From contig CP063848.1 of the NCBI GenBank assembly GCA_015277795.1, positions 2,108,001 to 2,172,000 of the forward strand: 64,000 nt of DNA, written 5' to 3'. This document shows positions 26,878 to 35,742 of the stretch, in pieces. The notes beneath the pieces are model-generated. The model was not told the origin of the DNA and searched no databases. It saw nothing but the letters and a program-made list of their open reading frames with translations. Position 1 is the first letter of the stretch, and each line of letters starts with the position of its first letter. This DNA comes from Massilia sp. UMI-21 (GTDB taxonomy: Bacteria; Pseudomonadota; Gammaproteobacteria; Burkholderiales; Burkholderiaceae_D). The position numbers and the translations under genes are program-made.

Positions 26878-28074
26878 ATGCGGCTCCTTCTCTGGTTAGT
26901 CGCCCTGATGGCCACGGCCATCGGCATCGCCGTGACGGCGCGCTTCAATCCGGGCAACGTGGTGCTGTTCTACCCGCCGCACCGGCTCGACATGTCGCTC
27001 AACCTGTTCGTGGTGCTGCTGGTGCTGCTGTTCCTGGTCGTGTACGGCCTGGTGCGGGCACTCAAGTCCACCCTCAAGATGCCCCAGCGCGTGGCCGCCT
27101 ACCGCCAGCGCAAGCGCGAGCGCGAAGGCAACAAGGGCTTGCGCGACGCGCTCAAGGCCTTGTTCGAAGGACGCTTCGGCCACGCCGAGAAGGCCGCCAT
27201 GCGCGCCGCCGAGCTGCCCGAGAACGCCGGCCTCGCGGCCCTGATCGGCGCCCGCGCCGCGCACCGCATGCGCGAGCCGGGCAGGCGCGATGCCTGGCTG
27301 GCCGGGATCGCCCACGACAATGCGCTCAAGACCGCGCGCCTGATGACGGTGACCGAGCTGCTGGTCGACGACCACCAGCCCGAAGCCGCGCTCGAGGCCG
27401 TCGCCGAACTGAATGCCAGCGGCCAGCGCCACATCCATGCGCTGCAATGGTCGATGAAGGCCCACCAGCAGGCCCGCAACTGGCCGGAAGTGCTGCGCCT
27501 GGTGCGCATCCTCGACAAGCGCAAGGCCCTGCATCCGGCACTCTCGAGCCGCCTGCGCGAACTGTCCTACGAAGCGCTGCTGGGCGAGCAGGGCCACGAT
27601 GCCGAATCGATCCGCCGCGTCTGGGCCGGCGTGCCGCCGGCCGACCGCCAGATTCCCTACATCGCGGCACGCGCCGCCGGCGCCTTCAATGCGCGCGGCC
27701 TGCACGACGAGGCGCGCGCCATCGCCGAGGAAGCGCTCAAGGCGAACTGGGACGAGCGCGTGATGCGGGCCTACCGCGAGGCCGCCGGCCCCGCCGGTTC
27801 GCCGACGCTGCTGGCCCAGATCGAGCATTGCGAAGCCTGGCTGAAGGAGCGCCCGCTGGACGCCGAGCTGGCCCTGACCCTGGGTTCGCTCTGCCTCAAG
27901 CAGAAATTGTGGGGCAAGGCCCAGCGCTACCTGGAGCAGGCGCTGTCGGAGGCGACCGAGGCCGCGATGGTGCGCGAGGCGCACCTCAAGCTGGCCCAGA
28001 TGCACGAAGCGCTGGGGCAGGAGCAGGAAGCCGCGAATCACTACCGGCAGTGCGCGCTTGCAAGCGTTCTCTGA
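26878..28074 (+). CDS. hemY: HemY, TPR-containing membrane protein of haem synthesis
   Basis: The 398-residue protein has two membrane helices near the N-terminus (LLLWLVALMATAIGIAVTA and MSLNLFVVLLVLLFLVVYGL) and a helical tail with TPR-like repeats (GHAEKAAMRAAELPENAGLA, PEAALEAVAELNASGQRHIH). It is HemY, which occurs with HemX downstream of HemD. The gap from the hemX stop is a single base. Its molecular role is unproven; this is a non-catalytic HemY, not protoporphyrinogen oxidase. Length agrees with family members of about 390-420 residues. Confidence 0.92.
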   Translation: MRLLLWLVALMATAIGIAVTARFNPGNVVLFYPPHRLDMSLNLFVVLLVLLFLVVYGLVRALKSTLKMPQRVAAYRQRKREREGNKGLRDALKALFEGRFGHAEKAAMRAAELPENAGLAALIGARAAHRMREPGRRDAWLAGIAHDNALKTARLMTVTELLVDDHQPEAALEAVAELNASGQRHIHALQWSMKAHQQARNWPEVLRLVRILDKRKALHPALSSRLRELSYEALLGEQGHDAESIRRVWAGVPPADRQIPYIAARAAGAFNARGLHDEARAIAEEALKANWDERVMRAYREAAGPAGSPTLLAQIEHCEAWLKERPLDAELALTLGSLCLKQKLWGKAQRYLEQALSEATEAAMVREAHLKLAQMHEALGQEQEAANHYRQCALASVL

Positions 28075-28142
28075 CTCACGCCTGTCGTTGGCAGGCGAGG
28101 GCGGATCCACTGCCTGACGCGCCATCCGCTTGCCGGTTTCGC

Positions 28143-28148
28143 TATAAT
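28143..28148 (+). promoter_or_regulatory. -10 box before ppa
   Basis: A consensus TATAAT stands 38 bp before the ppa ATG. No good -35 is visible at 17 bp. Confidence 0.45.
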
Positions 28149-28186
28149 GACGCACTTTATTGAAACTTCAGCAACCAAGGAATTCC

Positions 28187-28726
28187 ATGAGCCTGAATAA
28201 CGTCCCAGCCGGCAAAGACGTGCCGAACGACTTCAACGTCATCATCGAGATCCCGATGAACGCCGACCCGGTCAAGTACGAGGTCGACAAGGACAGCGGC
28301 GCGATCTTCGTCGACCGTTTCATGGGTACCGCCATGCACTATCCGTGCAACTACGGCTACGTGCCGCAGACCATCGCCGATGACGGCGATCCGTGCGACG
28401 TGCTCGTGATCACCCCGTTCCCGCTGCCGCCGGGCGTGGTGGTGCGCTGCCGCGCGCTGGGCGTGCTGAAGATGACCGACGACGGCGGCGGCGATGCCAA
28501 GGTCATCGCGGTGCCGGTCGAGAAGGTGCTGCCGATGTACAAGAAGATCCAGAAGCTGGACGACCTGGAAGAACTGCGCCTGCAGCAGATCCAGCACTTC
28601 TTCGAGCACTACAAGGACCTGGAGCCGGGCAAGTGGGTCAAGATCGAAGGCTGGGCCGATGCCGAAGCCGCCAAGGCCGAGATCACGGGCGGCGTCGAAG
28701 CGTTCAAGCGCAAGGCCCAGGGCTAA
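28187..28726 (+). CDS. ppa: Inorganic pyrophosphatase (family I)
   Basis: The 179-residue enzyme hydrolyses PPi to phosphate and so pulls nucleotide-polymer and aminoacyl-tRNA synthesis forward. Family-I markers include the [15 protein letters not shown] motif with its metal-binding aspartates, [15 protein letters not shown] and a [14 protein letters not shown] tail. The ATG at 28187, preceded by AAGGAA, is chosen; the nine extra residues of the longer frame are not expected. A strong terminator follows at 28743-28781. Confidence 0.96.
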   Translation: MSLNNVPAGKDVPNDFNVIIEIPMNADPVKYEVDKDSGAIFVDRFMGTAMHYPCNYGYVPQTIADDGDPCDVLVITPFPLPPGVVVRCRALGVLKMTDDGGGDAKVIAVPVEKVLPMYKKIQKLDDLEELRLQQIQHFFEHYKDLEPGKWVKIEGWADAEAAKAEITGGVEAFKRKAQG

Positions 28727-28742
28727 GATTTCGCTGTCTGCG

Positions 28743-28781
28743 AAAAAGCCGGCGTTCCTCAGGGGGAACGCCGGCTTTTTT
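28743..28781. terminator. Bidirectional terminator between ppa and the metalloprotease gene
   Basis: AAAAAGCCGGCGTTCC (28743-28758) and GGAACGCCGGCTTTTT (28765-28780) form a 16-bp stem, with T runs on the plus strand and A runs on the 5' side. It can serve both the ppa gene and the convergent gene ending at 28799. Confidence 0.9.
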
Positions 28782-28798
28782 GTTGCCTGCGGGTCTGC

Positions 28799-30250
28799 TT
28801 ACCAGCCGATGTCGCGCAGCAGCGGGAAGGTCAGGTCGCGCGGCGGCTTGACCACGTGCTGCAGGTCGGCGTTGATGGACGGCTCCATCAGCTGGTTCGG
28901 CTTGGCTTCGGTGGTGTAGTGCGACACCGACGAACCGGGCGCATTGATGCTGGGGGTGTACATCAGGATCCGCCGTTGCCGGTCGGTGCCGGCCAGCCGG
29001 GTGCGGTCGAGGGTGAAGCTGGCGATGACGCCCGACCTGGTCCGCGAACGTTGCAGCAGCGCGGCCTTGATGGCCACCCCGTCGGACAGGGTGATGCGCA
29101 GGGACGGGATGCTGATGCTCGGGTCCGAACCGCTCAGGCCGACGACGTCACCGGGCACATTGTCCACCACCAGCATGCCGATGGCGCCGGCTTCCTGCAC
29201 GTTGCGCGCCTTGGTGACGAAATCGCAGGTCCCGCGGTCCACCAGGGCGATGTTGTTGCGCACCGCGAGTGTGTTGGCGGCGTCGAGCGGCGTGCAGGCG
29301 AGCCCGGTCCCGTTTGGCTGGTCGACCACCGGCATCAGCTGGCCGCTCACGGGGCTGGCGCTCACCGGCGGGCCGAAGGATGCGTCGCCCACGTAATAGT
29401 CGCCTGCGGCGGCGCCGGCGTTGGCCCCCCCGATGTTGAGGTTGGTGCGCGGCGCCAGCACGCCCGGCACCGCGGCAGTCACGTTGGGCCCGTTCCAGGA
29501 CAGGCCCCGCCAGGTGATCGCGGAGATTCGGCGCTGCTCGTCGGTCATGCTTACCCATGGCATATTGGTACGGTTGTTCACCAGGAAGTAATCCCATACC
29601 GAGGGAATGCCGAAGAACTGCTCGCCCGTTTCGTCGTCGGTAAAGGTCTGGAAGCCGAGTCCGTGCGCCATTTCGTGCAGCAGCACCGTGACCAGGTCGA
29701 TCTGCCCGTCGGGGCGCCTGTCCAGGCCCAGGTAGAAGGGCGAGCCGGGCAGGCAATCGTCGAACAGGCCAAGGCGCGAATTGAAGCGCGCGATGATGTG
29801 CGGATCTTCCGGCGTGGTCAGGTCTTCGCCGGCCAGCTTGCTTGCCAGTGCCGACGGGTACCAGGTGTTGGCCCGCGGAGCGTTCGGGAAATCGGTCCAG
29901 ATCTCGTAGGCGCCGGCGGCGCCCAGGACCGCGCCGTTGGCGGTGCAGGACAGGGGCACGAATGCCGCGCCGACACGGATGGTCACGTTGCTGTCGAGCG
30001 TGGCGCCCCAGATCGAGGCGGCGCGCTGGAACGCGATCAGGCGTTGCGCACCCAGCGTGGTGCCGGTGTTGCCGCCGACCGGGTCGGCCGGGGTCGGGTC
30101 GTTGAAGCCTTCGCCGGGCGCGTTCTGGTTGACGATGACGACGGTGGCGGCGGCTTGCGCGGCGCCGGCGCCGGCGAGCGCGGCAGCCAGCGCACAGGTC
30201 AGGGTGGCCGCGACCTGGCGCAGCAGTACGGTGAGCTTAGCGGCCGTCAT
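28799..30250 (-). CDS. Secreted zinc-protease-like protein with PA domain
   Basis: The 483-residue protein has a signal peptide to about residue 34 (AAALAGAGAAQAAA) and an HEMAHGLGF motif at 192-200 inside a block starting with DLVTVLLHEMAHG, a zinc-protease motif (HExxH) in metallopeptidase style; the third ligand is not obvious because the usual distal His of HExxHxxGxxH is absent. A PA-domain insert (GTCDFVTKARNVQEAGAIGM) lies near residues 340-390. It ends LPLLRDIGW-like. AGAGGAGC precedes the ATG at 30250, which overlaps the small upstream gene by 14 bp. Exported proteolysis is inferred. Confidence 0.8.
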   Translation of the reverse strand: MTAAKLTVLLRQVAATLTCALAAALAGAGAAQAAATVVIVNQNAPGEGFNDPTPADPVGGNTGTTLGAQRLIAFQRAASIWGATLDSNVTIRVGAAFVPLSCTANGAVLGAAGAYEIWTDFPNAPRANTWYPSALASKLAGEDLTTPEDPHIIARFNSRLGLFDDCLPGSPFYLGLDRRPDGQIDLVTVLLHEMAHGLGFQTFTDDETGEQFFGIPSVWDYFLVNNRTNMPWVSMTDEQRRISAITWRGLSWNGPNVTAAVPGVLAPRTNLNIGGANAGAAAGDYYVGDASFGPPVSASPVSGQLMPVVDQPNGTGLACTPLDAANTLAVRNNIALVDRGTCDFVTKARNVQEAGAIGMLVVDNVPGDVVGLSGSDPSISIPSLRITLSDGVAIKAALLQRSRTRSGVIASFTLDRTRLAGTDRQRRILMYTPSINAPGSSVSHYTTEAKPNQLMEPSINADLQHVVKPPRDLTFPLLRDIGW

Positions 30251-30677
30251 GGTGGTGCTCCTCTGGCTTGGTGGCGGCAGCCGGGGCGCTGCCGGCCGCG
30301 CCTGCGACCGCGCCTTCGGCCGCATGGGCTCCATGGACACACTGCTCGGCGAGCTTGCCGTCCGCGTCGCGCGTCACGACCGAATACGTCATCTGGCTCT
30401 CGCCGAGCCGGACCGAACGGCGGCCGCCGGGGCCCGTGAGCATCTTGGGCGCAGGGGCGCCGGCGGCTGCCGCCGACGCGTTGGTGCGCGGGTGGAGGGC
30501 GCGGGCCTCAAGCGGGGTCGGGGCACGCAGTTCGCCGGTATCGGCATCGCGCACCACCACCATGCCCTGCTGGCCATGGGCTGGCTGGGCTGGCTGGGCT
30601 GGCTGGGCCTGCTGGGCGGCGGCGGGGAAGGCCAGTACCGCGAGCGACAGGACGGATATCAAGTTGGGTCTGAACAT
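30237..30677 (-). CDS. Small exported protein, co-transcribed with the PA-domain protease
   Basis: The 146-residue protein starts with a signal peptide (FRPNLISVLSLAVLAFPAAA) followed by QPAQPAQPA repeats made by a short DNA repeat near 30580-30610. A central part reads VVVRDADTGELRAPTPLEARAL, which resembles post-translocation small proteins linked to metalloproteases. There are no catalytic motifs that I recognise; the tail is His-rich (EEHHHDGR). It overlaps the start of the protease gene by 14 bp, so they are almost certainly one operon. A partner or inhibitor of the protease is possible but unproven. Confidence 0.7.
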   Translation of the reverse strand: MFRPNLISVLSLAVLAFPAAAQQAQPAQPAQPAHGQQGMVVVRDADTGELRAPTPLEARALHPRTNASAAAAGAPAPKMLTGPGGRRSVRLGESQMTYSVVTRDADGKLAEQCVHGAHAAEGAVAGAAGSAPAAATKPEEHHHDGR

Positions 30678-30707
30678 GGGAATCTCCGGAAACGGTAAGG
30701 TGCGCGC

Positions 30708-31394
30708 CTATCGGGACGACAGCGGACGCGGGCCCTTGCGCGCGCGCCGGGCATGGACACCGACCGCACCGAGACCGGCCAGCAGCATCAGGTAGGTCGA
30801 GGCTTCGGGCACGGCCGTCACCACCTTCACGCTGTCGAGCCCGATGTAGTCGAGCGTGGCGGCGTCGCCGAGGTAGCGGAAAGCGAAGCGCCCTTCACCT
30901 TGGACATCCAGGCTCGTCGTCCATTGCGCCCACTGGGCGGGAAACTCGCCCTCGCCGCCGATGGTCAGCAGCAGGGTGTCGAATCCATCGGCACTGGTGC
31001 CGCTGCCATAGCCGAAACGCACTTCGAGCTGGTCGAAGAAGCCGGGGTCGCCGGCGCGGTTGGTGAAGAAGGAGAGCGTGGTGAGGCCATTGAGCGCGAG
31101 GGTCGGGGTGATCAGCCAGTTGTCCACCATGCCCATGCCGCTGGCGGCGCCGAGGTAGTTGGCCGCGGCATAGGAATCGGGCGCGCCGGCCTGGGCGCCG
31201 AAGACGCCGGGATTGCCCTGGAACCATCCGGTACCGGGTGGAATGCTGCGGTTGACCTGCGCCCAGCCGGACAGGCCCGACACGCTGCCGAAGCCTTCAT
31301 CGAGCACGACGACGCCGGCTGCATGGCTGTTGACTGGCGCCCACGTGGCCACCGCGACCAGGGCCGCGCCGGCAAGTGAGAAAAGTCGTTTCAT
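30708..31394 (-). CDS. PEP-CTERM sorting-domain protein (choice-of-anchor type)
   Basis: The 228-residue exported protein begins with a signal peptide (FSLAGAALVAVATWAPVNSHA) and ends with a PEP-CTERM sorting tail: VPEASTYLMLLAGLGAVGV then HARRARKG, the motif cut and anchored by exosortase. The middle is beta-rich with SIPPGTGWFQG and VDNWLITPTLALNG, as in choice-of-anchor J-type domains. The exosortase gene is not in this window. It is 30 bp upstream of the small exported gene, probably in one transcript with the protease. Confidence 0.87.
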   Translation of the reverse strand: MKRLFSLAGAALVAVATWAPVNSHAAGVVVLDEGFGSVSGLSGWAQVNRSIPPGTGWFQGNPGVFGAQAGAPDSYAAANYLGAASGMGMVDNWLITPTLALNGLTTLSFFTNRAGDPGFFDQLEVRFGYGSGTSADGFDTLLLTIGGEGEFPAQWAQWTTSLDVQGEGRFAFRYLGDAATLDYIGLDSVKVVTAVPEASTYLMLLAGLGAVGVHARRARKGPRPLSSR

Positions 31395-31537
31395 GATTCC
31401 CCTTTCATACAGAGCCAGATGGATGGTGGTCCGCTCGCGCTGGCTGACGACGAGGCCATATTGTCTTTATGGTATGAGCAAGAAGATAAGGAATATTGAT
31501 GTTCAGCTAAGACACGGGCGCAGCCGCTCGGCCTGCC

Positions 31538-31963
31538 TCAAGCGCGGAGAGGGAACCACATCAGGCATAAGAGAAGGCGCTGTCTCCGTGATCTGTTGAT
31601 GAGGCCGATCGCGATGCGCAAGAACTGTTCCGCGGCAATTGCCGGTGCGCCGTCGAGCACCCGGTGCCAGCCCAGGTAATGCGGCAGGTAGCGCGATGCC
31701 ACGCCGCGAAAGCGGGCCAGCCAGTCGCGCAGGCGCTGATGCAAGGCCTTGACGTCCTGGACGTGGAGGGCGCCGGCGTGGCGGCGCACCCACACGCCCG
31801 CGCGCAGCCTGACCGCCCGATGGGCGATGCCATGTTTGCGCGAAAACGCCCGGAATGCAGCGTTGGCGTCGCTGGCCACATGAAGCCGGGTGTTTTCACG
31901 GCCGCTTCCTGTCGACGGAGACAGGTGTTCGACCATGGAGGAACTCAGCAGTTCAGGCCTCAT
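31538..31963 (-). pseudogene. Truncated IS1595-family transposase, C-terminal remnant
   Basis: The about 120-residue frame matches only the last third of an IS1595-type transposase: the SDANAAFRAFSRKHGIAH segment with its acidic residue and LHVQDVKALHQRLRDWLARF, then SRYLPHYLGWHRVLDG. Full-length members are over 300 residues; the N-terminal DNA-binding and first catalytic parts are missing. No terminal inverted repeats are evident. It lies between the PEP-CTERM gene and the liv operon and is a dead remnant. Confidence 0.75.
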
Positions 31964-31988
31964 CCATCGCGAACGCGAACTGCGCCAA

Positions 31989-32017
31989 GGAAAACGGCCT
32001 CCGCGATGGGAGGCCGT
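31989..32017 (-). terminator. Terminator of the liv operon
   Basis: On the minus strand a 9-bp stem (complements of ACGGCCTCC at 31994-32002 and GGAGGCCGT at 32009-32017) is followed by TTTTCC. It lies 43 bp past the livM stop. Confidence 0.6.
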
Positions 32018-32059
32018 CGATACTGCGGGGCAGGCTTGCCCGCGAAGCGGGGGGAGACG

Positions 32060-33139
32060 CTACTTCTGTCGCGCCAGGAAGCTTCTCAAGCGCAGCTTGC
32101 CGACAATGCCGATCGGGAAGAAATAGATCGACAGGATGAACAGCACGCCCAGCCACAGCATCCAGCGGTCCGGATGCAGGGCCGCGGCCAGCAGCGGCAC
32201 CCCTTCCAGCGCCGTTGATGCGACGCCCATCAGCTCTTTCAGGTAGTTCTGCGCGATGATGAACAAGGTCGCGCCCACGACCGCGCCGTACATCGTGCCC
32301 ATGCCGCCGATGACCACGATCAGGAGGATGTCGGTCATCACCTCGAAGCCGAGCGAGGTCTTGGGGCCGACATAGCGCAGCCACAGCGCCATCAGGGCGC
32401 CGGCCAGGGCCGCCACCAGGGCCGCCAGGCAGTTGGCCCAGATGCGGTAGACCATGGTGCGATAGCCCAGCGCCTCGGCGCGGAACTCGTTCTCGCGGAT
32501 CGCCTGCAGCACCCGGCCGAAGGGCGAGTTCACCAGGCGCAACAGGAACAGGAACAGTACCAGGGACCCGAAGAACACCAGGTAGTAGGTGAGCAGCCTG
32601 CCGTCGATGCTGCGCCCGAACACCTCGTTTTCCATCAGGGTGAAGCCGGGCGTGAGCACTTCCGGCACGCTGAAGGTGATGCCGTCCTCGCCGCCGGTGA
32701 AGTCGGACAGCTGCGAGGCCAGCACCGCGAAGGAAGAGGCGACCGCGAGCGTGATCATGGCGTAGAAGATGGCGCGCACGCGCAGGGCGAACAGGCCGAC
32801 CACCAGGGCCAGCAGCAGCGCGACCAGCAGGGCGATGCCGAGGCCGCCCAGCGCCGCGCTCCAGCTCGCCTCGTCGACGCGCGCCAGGCCGAGGCCGATG
32901 CCATAGGCGCCGATCCCGTAGAACATGGTGTGCGCGAAGGAGACGATGCCCGTATAGCCCAGCAGCAAGTCGTAGGAAGCGACCAGCACGATGTAGACGC
33001 AGATCGTGGCGGCGGTGTTGAGCGGGCGCGCGCCCGAGAACAGGAAGGGCGCCAGGGCCAGGCCCAGCAGGATCGTCAGGAGCACGGCCGACAGCAGGCG
33101 GCTGCGCGGCATGTCGGCGGAGAGAAGTCGGTGCAGCAT
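32060..33139 (-). CDS. livM: Branched-chain amino-acid-type ABC transporter permease LivM
   Basis: The 359-residue integral membrane protein is the LivM permease. It has many spans and the conserved block VLVASYDLLLGYTGIVSFAH with later QAIRENEFRAEALGYRTMVY and a GGMGTMYGAVVGA signature near the end. Together with LivH it forms the channel. The start ATG at 33139 follows GGGGGTGA. It is 5 bp after the livH stop, so it is the last gene of the operon; a hairpin terminator follows. The transported solute is not shown. Confidence 0.93.
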   Translation of the reverse strand: MLHRLLSADMPRSRLLSAVLLTILLGLALAPFLFSGARPLNTAATICVYIVLVASYDLLLGYTGIVSFAHTMFYGIGAYGIGLGLARVDEASWSAALGGLGIALLVALLLALVVGLFALRVRAIFYAMITLAVASSFAVLASQLSDFTGGEDGITFSVPEVLTPGFTLMENEVFGRSIDGRLLTYYLVFFGSLVLFLFLLRLVNSPFGRVLQAIRENEFRAEALGYRTMVYRIWANCLAALVAALAGALMALWLRYVGPKTSLGFEVMTDILLIVVIGGMGTMYGAVVGATLFIIAQNYLKELMGVASTALEGVPLLAAALHPDRWMLWLGVLFILSIYFFPIGIVGKLRLRSFLARQK

Positions 33140-33144
33140 CTGGT

Positions 33145-34185
33145 TCACCCCCTCGTCTTCGCGTACAGGCCGGCCGGGCGCCACAGCAGGATCGCGATCA
33201 TCAGGATGATGTTCGAGACCAGTGCGACCTTCGGCGCCAGGAAGCCGGCATAGTTCGCCACCAGCGCCATCAGGAGCGCGCCGATGAAGCAGCCGCCCAC
33301 CGAACCGAGGCCGCCGATGATGATGACGATGAAGATCATGACCATGATCTCGCCGCCCATCGCGGCGTTCAGGGTTTCCTTGTACAGGCCCCACAGCACG
33401 CCGCCCATGCCGGCCAGCGCGGAGCCGGCCGCGAACACGGTCACGAACAGGCGCTTGATGCGGTAGCCGAGCGCTTCGACCATTTCGCCGTTCTCGACCC
33501 CGGCGCGGATGAGCAGCCCGATCTTGGTGCGGTTCAGGGTCAGGAACATGCCCACGAAGACGACCAGGCCGACGACCACCGCGACCAGGCGGTATTTCTC
33601 GATCGCGGCGTCGCCCAGGAAGATGGCGCCGCGCAGCGCGGTCGGCAGCGGCAGGGCGATGGTCTCGGCGCCCCAGATCACGTGGATCAGCTGCTCGGCC
33701 ACGATCATGCCGCCCATGGTGATCAGGATCTGCTTCAGGTGCTGGCCGTAGACCGGCATGATGATCACGCGCTCGAAGGCCCAGCCCAGCAGGCCGGTGA
33801 CGAGCATCGCGACCGTGATGGCGAGCGCCAGTACGCCCAGGTTGACCGCCAGCGAATCCATCTCCAGCCAGCCCTGCATCGGCAGCAGCACCAGGGTGGC
33901 CGAGAAGGCGCCGACCGACACGAAGGCGCCGTGGCCGAAGTTCAGCACGCTCATCAGGCCGAACACGAGGGTCAGGCCGCTGGCCATGATGAAGATCATC
34001 ATGCCCATCGCCAGGCCGGCGACGGTCAAGGTGAGCCAGGTGGGAAAGCTGCCGATCAGCGGCAGCATGGCCAGCATCAGCGCCGGCACCAGCAGCAGCG
34101 GCGCGATGTCGCGCGGCGCCTTCGGCAAGGGCGCGTCAGCCTGGAGCGGCGTGTCCTGCTTGGCAAGGGGGAGGGTTGCACTCAT
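33145..34185 (-). CDS. livH: Branched-chain amino-acid-type ABC transporter permease LivH
   Basis: The 346-residue protein is the LivH permease with about eight spans. It shows GLTLVFGLMSVLNFGHGAF, ITMGGMIVAEQLIHVIW and GGLGSVGGCFIGALLMAL, the standard family motifs. It has an N-terminal extension of roughly 30 residues. The ATG at 34185 follows AGGAACA. livF ends 34 bp upstream and livM starts 5 bp downstream. Confidence 0.93.
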   Translation of the reverse strand: MSATLPLAKQDTPLQADAPLPKAPRDIAPLLLVPALMLAMLPLIGSFPTWLTLTVAGLAMGMMIFIMASGLTLVFGLMSVLNFGHGAFVSVGAFSATLVLLPMQGWLEMDSLAVNLGVLALAITVAMLVTGLLGWAFERVIIMPVYGQHLKQILITMGGMIVAEQLIHVIWGAETIALPLPTALRGAIFLGDAAIEKYRLVAVVVGLVVFVGMFLTLNRTKIGLLIRAGVENGEMVEALGYRIKRLFVTVFAAGSALAGMGGVLWGLYKETLNAAMGGEIMVMIFIVIIIGGLGSVGGCFIGALLMALVANYAGFLAPKVALVSNIILMIAILLWRPAGLYAKTRG

Positions 34186-34219
34186 ACACGTGTTCCTATT
34201 GGTGTGCTGATTGGTGAGC

Positions 34220-34978
34220 TCATTGGTGGGAGTCGAGCGAAAGCCCGAGCAAACGCTGCTGCAGTTCTTCGTCGCCGGCCAGCGCCGGCATCGATCCGGC
34301 GTGCACCACCCGTCCGTCGTCCATCACGCCCACCGTATCGCCGAGCGTGCGCACGAAATTGAAGTTCTGCTCGACCAGCAGGATGCTGGTGCTGGTGTCC
34401 TTCAGTTCGCGGAAGGCGGCCATCAGGCTGGCGACGATGGCCGGGGCCAGGCCCTTGGTCGGTTCGTCCACCAGCAGCAGCTTCCTCGGCTCGACGATCG
34501 CGCGGGCGATCGCCACCATCTGCTTCTGCCCGCCGGACAGGTTGCCGGCCGGGTAGTTCCAGAATTTCTTCAGGGCCGGGAAGAAGCCGCAGATCCAGTC
34601 GACACGGGCGTCGTCGAGCGGACCGTCGCGGGCCGCGAGATACAGGTTCTCGCGCACGGTCAGTTCCGAGAACACGGCCATGCTTTCCGGGACGTAGGCA
34701 ATGCCCAGGCGCGCGATGTCGGGCGTGGCCATCTTCGTGATGTCGCGGCCGTCGAAGGTGATCGAGCCGGCGCTGGCCTTCCACAGGCCCATGATGGTGC
34801 GCAGGGTGGTGGTCTTGCCGGCGCCGTTGCGGCCCAGCAGGACCGACAGGCCGCCGCGCGGCACCGCCAGGTCCACGCCCTGCAAAATGTGGTACTGGCC
34901 GATGTGGGTGTGGACTCCCTCGAGCGTGAGCAGTGGCTCGGCAGGCGCGTCAGGCCTCTGCGGTTTCTGGTGTTCCAA
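34220..34978 (-). CDS. livF: ABC transporter ATP-binding protein LivF
   Basis: The 252-residue ATPase has Walker A GRNGAGKTT, the signature NLSGGQKQMVAIARAI and Walker B LLLVDEPTKGLAP, with the LivF-specific AYVPESMAVFSELTVRENL. It energises transport as a LivF/LivG pair. The start is TTG at 34978, after AGGAAG, and overlaps the 3' end of livG by 29 bp. Confidence 0.92.
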   Translation of the reverse strand: MEHQKPQRPDAPAEPLLTLEGVHTHIGQYHILQGVDLAVPRGGLSVLLGRNGAGKTTTLRTIMGLWKASAGSITFDGRDITKMATPDIARLGIAYVPESMAVFSELTVRENLYLAARDGPLDDARVDWICGFFPALKKFWNYPAGNLSGGQKQMVAIARAIVEPRKLLLVDEPTKGLAPAIVASLMAAFRELKDTSTSILLVEQNFNFVRTLGDTVGVMDDGRVVHAGSMPALAGDEELQQRLLGLSLDSHQ

Positions 34979-35741
34979 GATAGGCTTCCTGTACGATCTT
35001 CGATTGCATGACTTCCGCGGGCTTGCCGTCCGCGACCAGGGTGCCGTTGTGCAGCACGACGATGCGGTCGGCCAGCGCGCGCACCACGTCCATCTTGTGC
35101 TCGACCAGCAGCACGGTCTTGTTGCGCTCGGACTTCACCGAATGGATCAGGTCGAGCACCACTGGCACCTCGTCCACGCTCATGCCGGCGGTCGGTTCGT
35201 CGAACATCATGATGTCCGGCTCCAGCGCCAGCAGGATGGCGACTTCCAGCTTGCGCTGGTCGCCGTGCGACAGCGTGCGCACCCAGGCGTCGCGGCGCCC
35301 GGCAAGGGCCACGCGTTCCAGGTAGTGCTCGGCGCGCGCGATCAGTTTGCGGTGGCTCGACCAGACCGAGAAGAAGTTCAGGCCCAGGCCGGCGCGGCTC
35401 TGCACCGCCAGCCGCACGTTCTCCGCCACCGTCAGGTTGGGGAACAGGTTGGTCAGCTGGAAGGCGCGGCCGATCCCGAGGCGGGTACGCTGCGCGGCCC
35501 CGGCGCGGGTGATGTCCTGTCCGTTCACGAACACGCTGCCCGAGCTGGCCGGCAACTGGCCCGACACCAGGTTGAAGTAGGTGGTCTTGCCGGCCCCGTT
35601 GGGGCCGACGATGACGGTCAGGGTGCCGGGGTAGAAGTCCGCCGTCACCGCGTTCACCGCGACGTGGCCGCCGAAGCGGATCGTCAGGTCGCGGGTGGAC
35701 AGGGACGGCCGGACTGCGGGCTGGCTTGCTGGCGCACCCAT
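34950..35741 (-). CDS. livG: ABC transporter ATP-binding protein LivG
   Basis: The 263-residue ATPase has Walker A GPNGAGKTT, the LivG-type GIGRAFQLTNLFPNLTVAENV, and Walker B MMFDEPTAGM with the LVEHKMDVV tail. Its usual signature segment reads TLSHGDQRKLEVAILLALEP. It is 1 bp from the stop of the substrate-binding protein gene, and its own end overlaps livF. Confidence 0.93.
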   Translation of the reverse strand: MGAPASQPAVRPSLSTRDLTIRFGGHVAVNAVTADFYPGTLTVIVGPNGAGKTTYFNLVSGQLPASSGSVFVNGQDITRAGAAQRTRLGIGRAFQLTNLFPNLTVAENVRLAVQSRAGLGLNFFSVWSSHRKLIARAEHYLERVALAGRRDAWVRTLSHGDQRKLEVAILLALEPDIMMFDEPTAGMSVDEVPVVLDLIHSVKSERNKTVLLVEHKMDVVRALADRIVVLHNGTLVADGKPAEVMQSKIVQEAYLGTPETAEA

Positions 35742-35742
35742 G

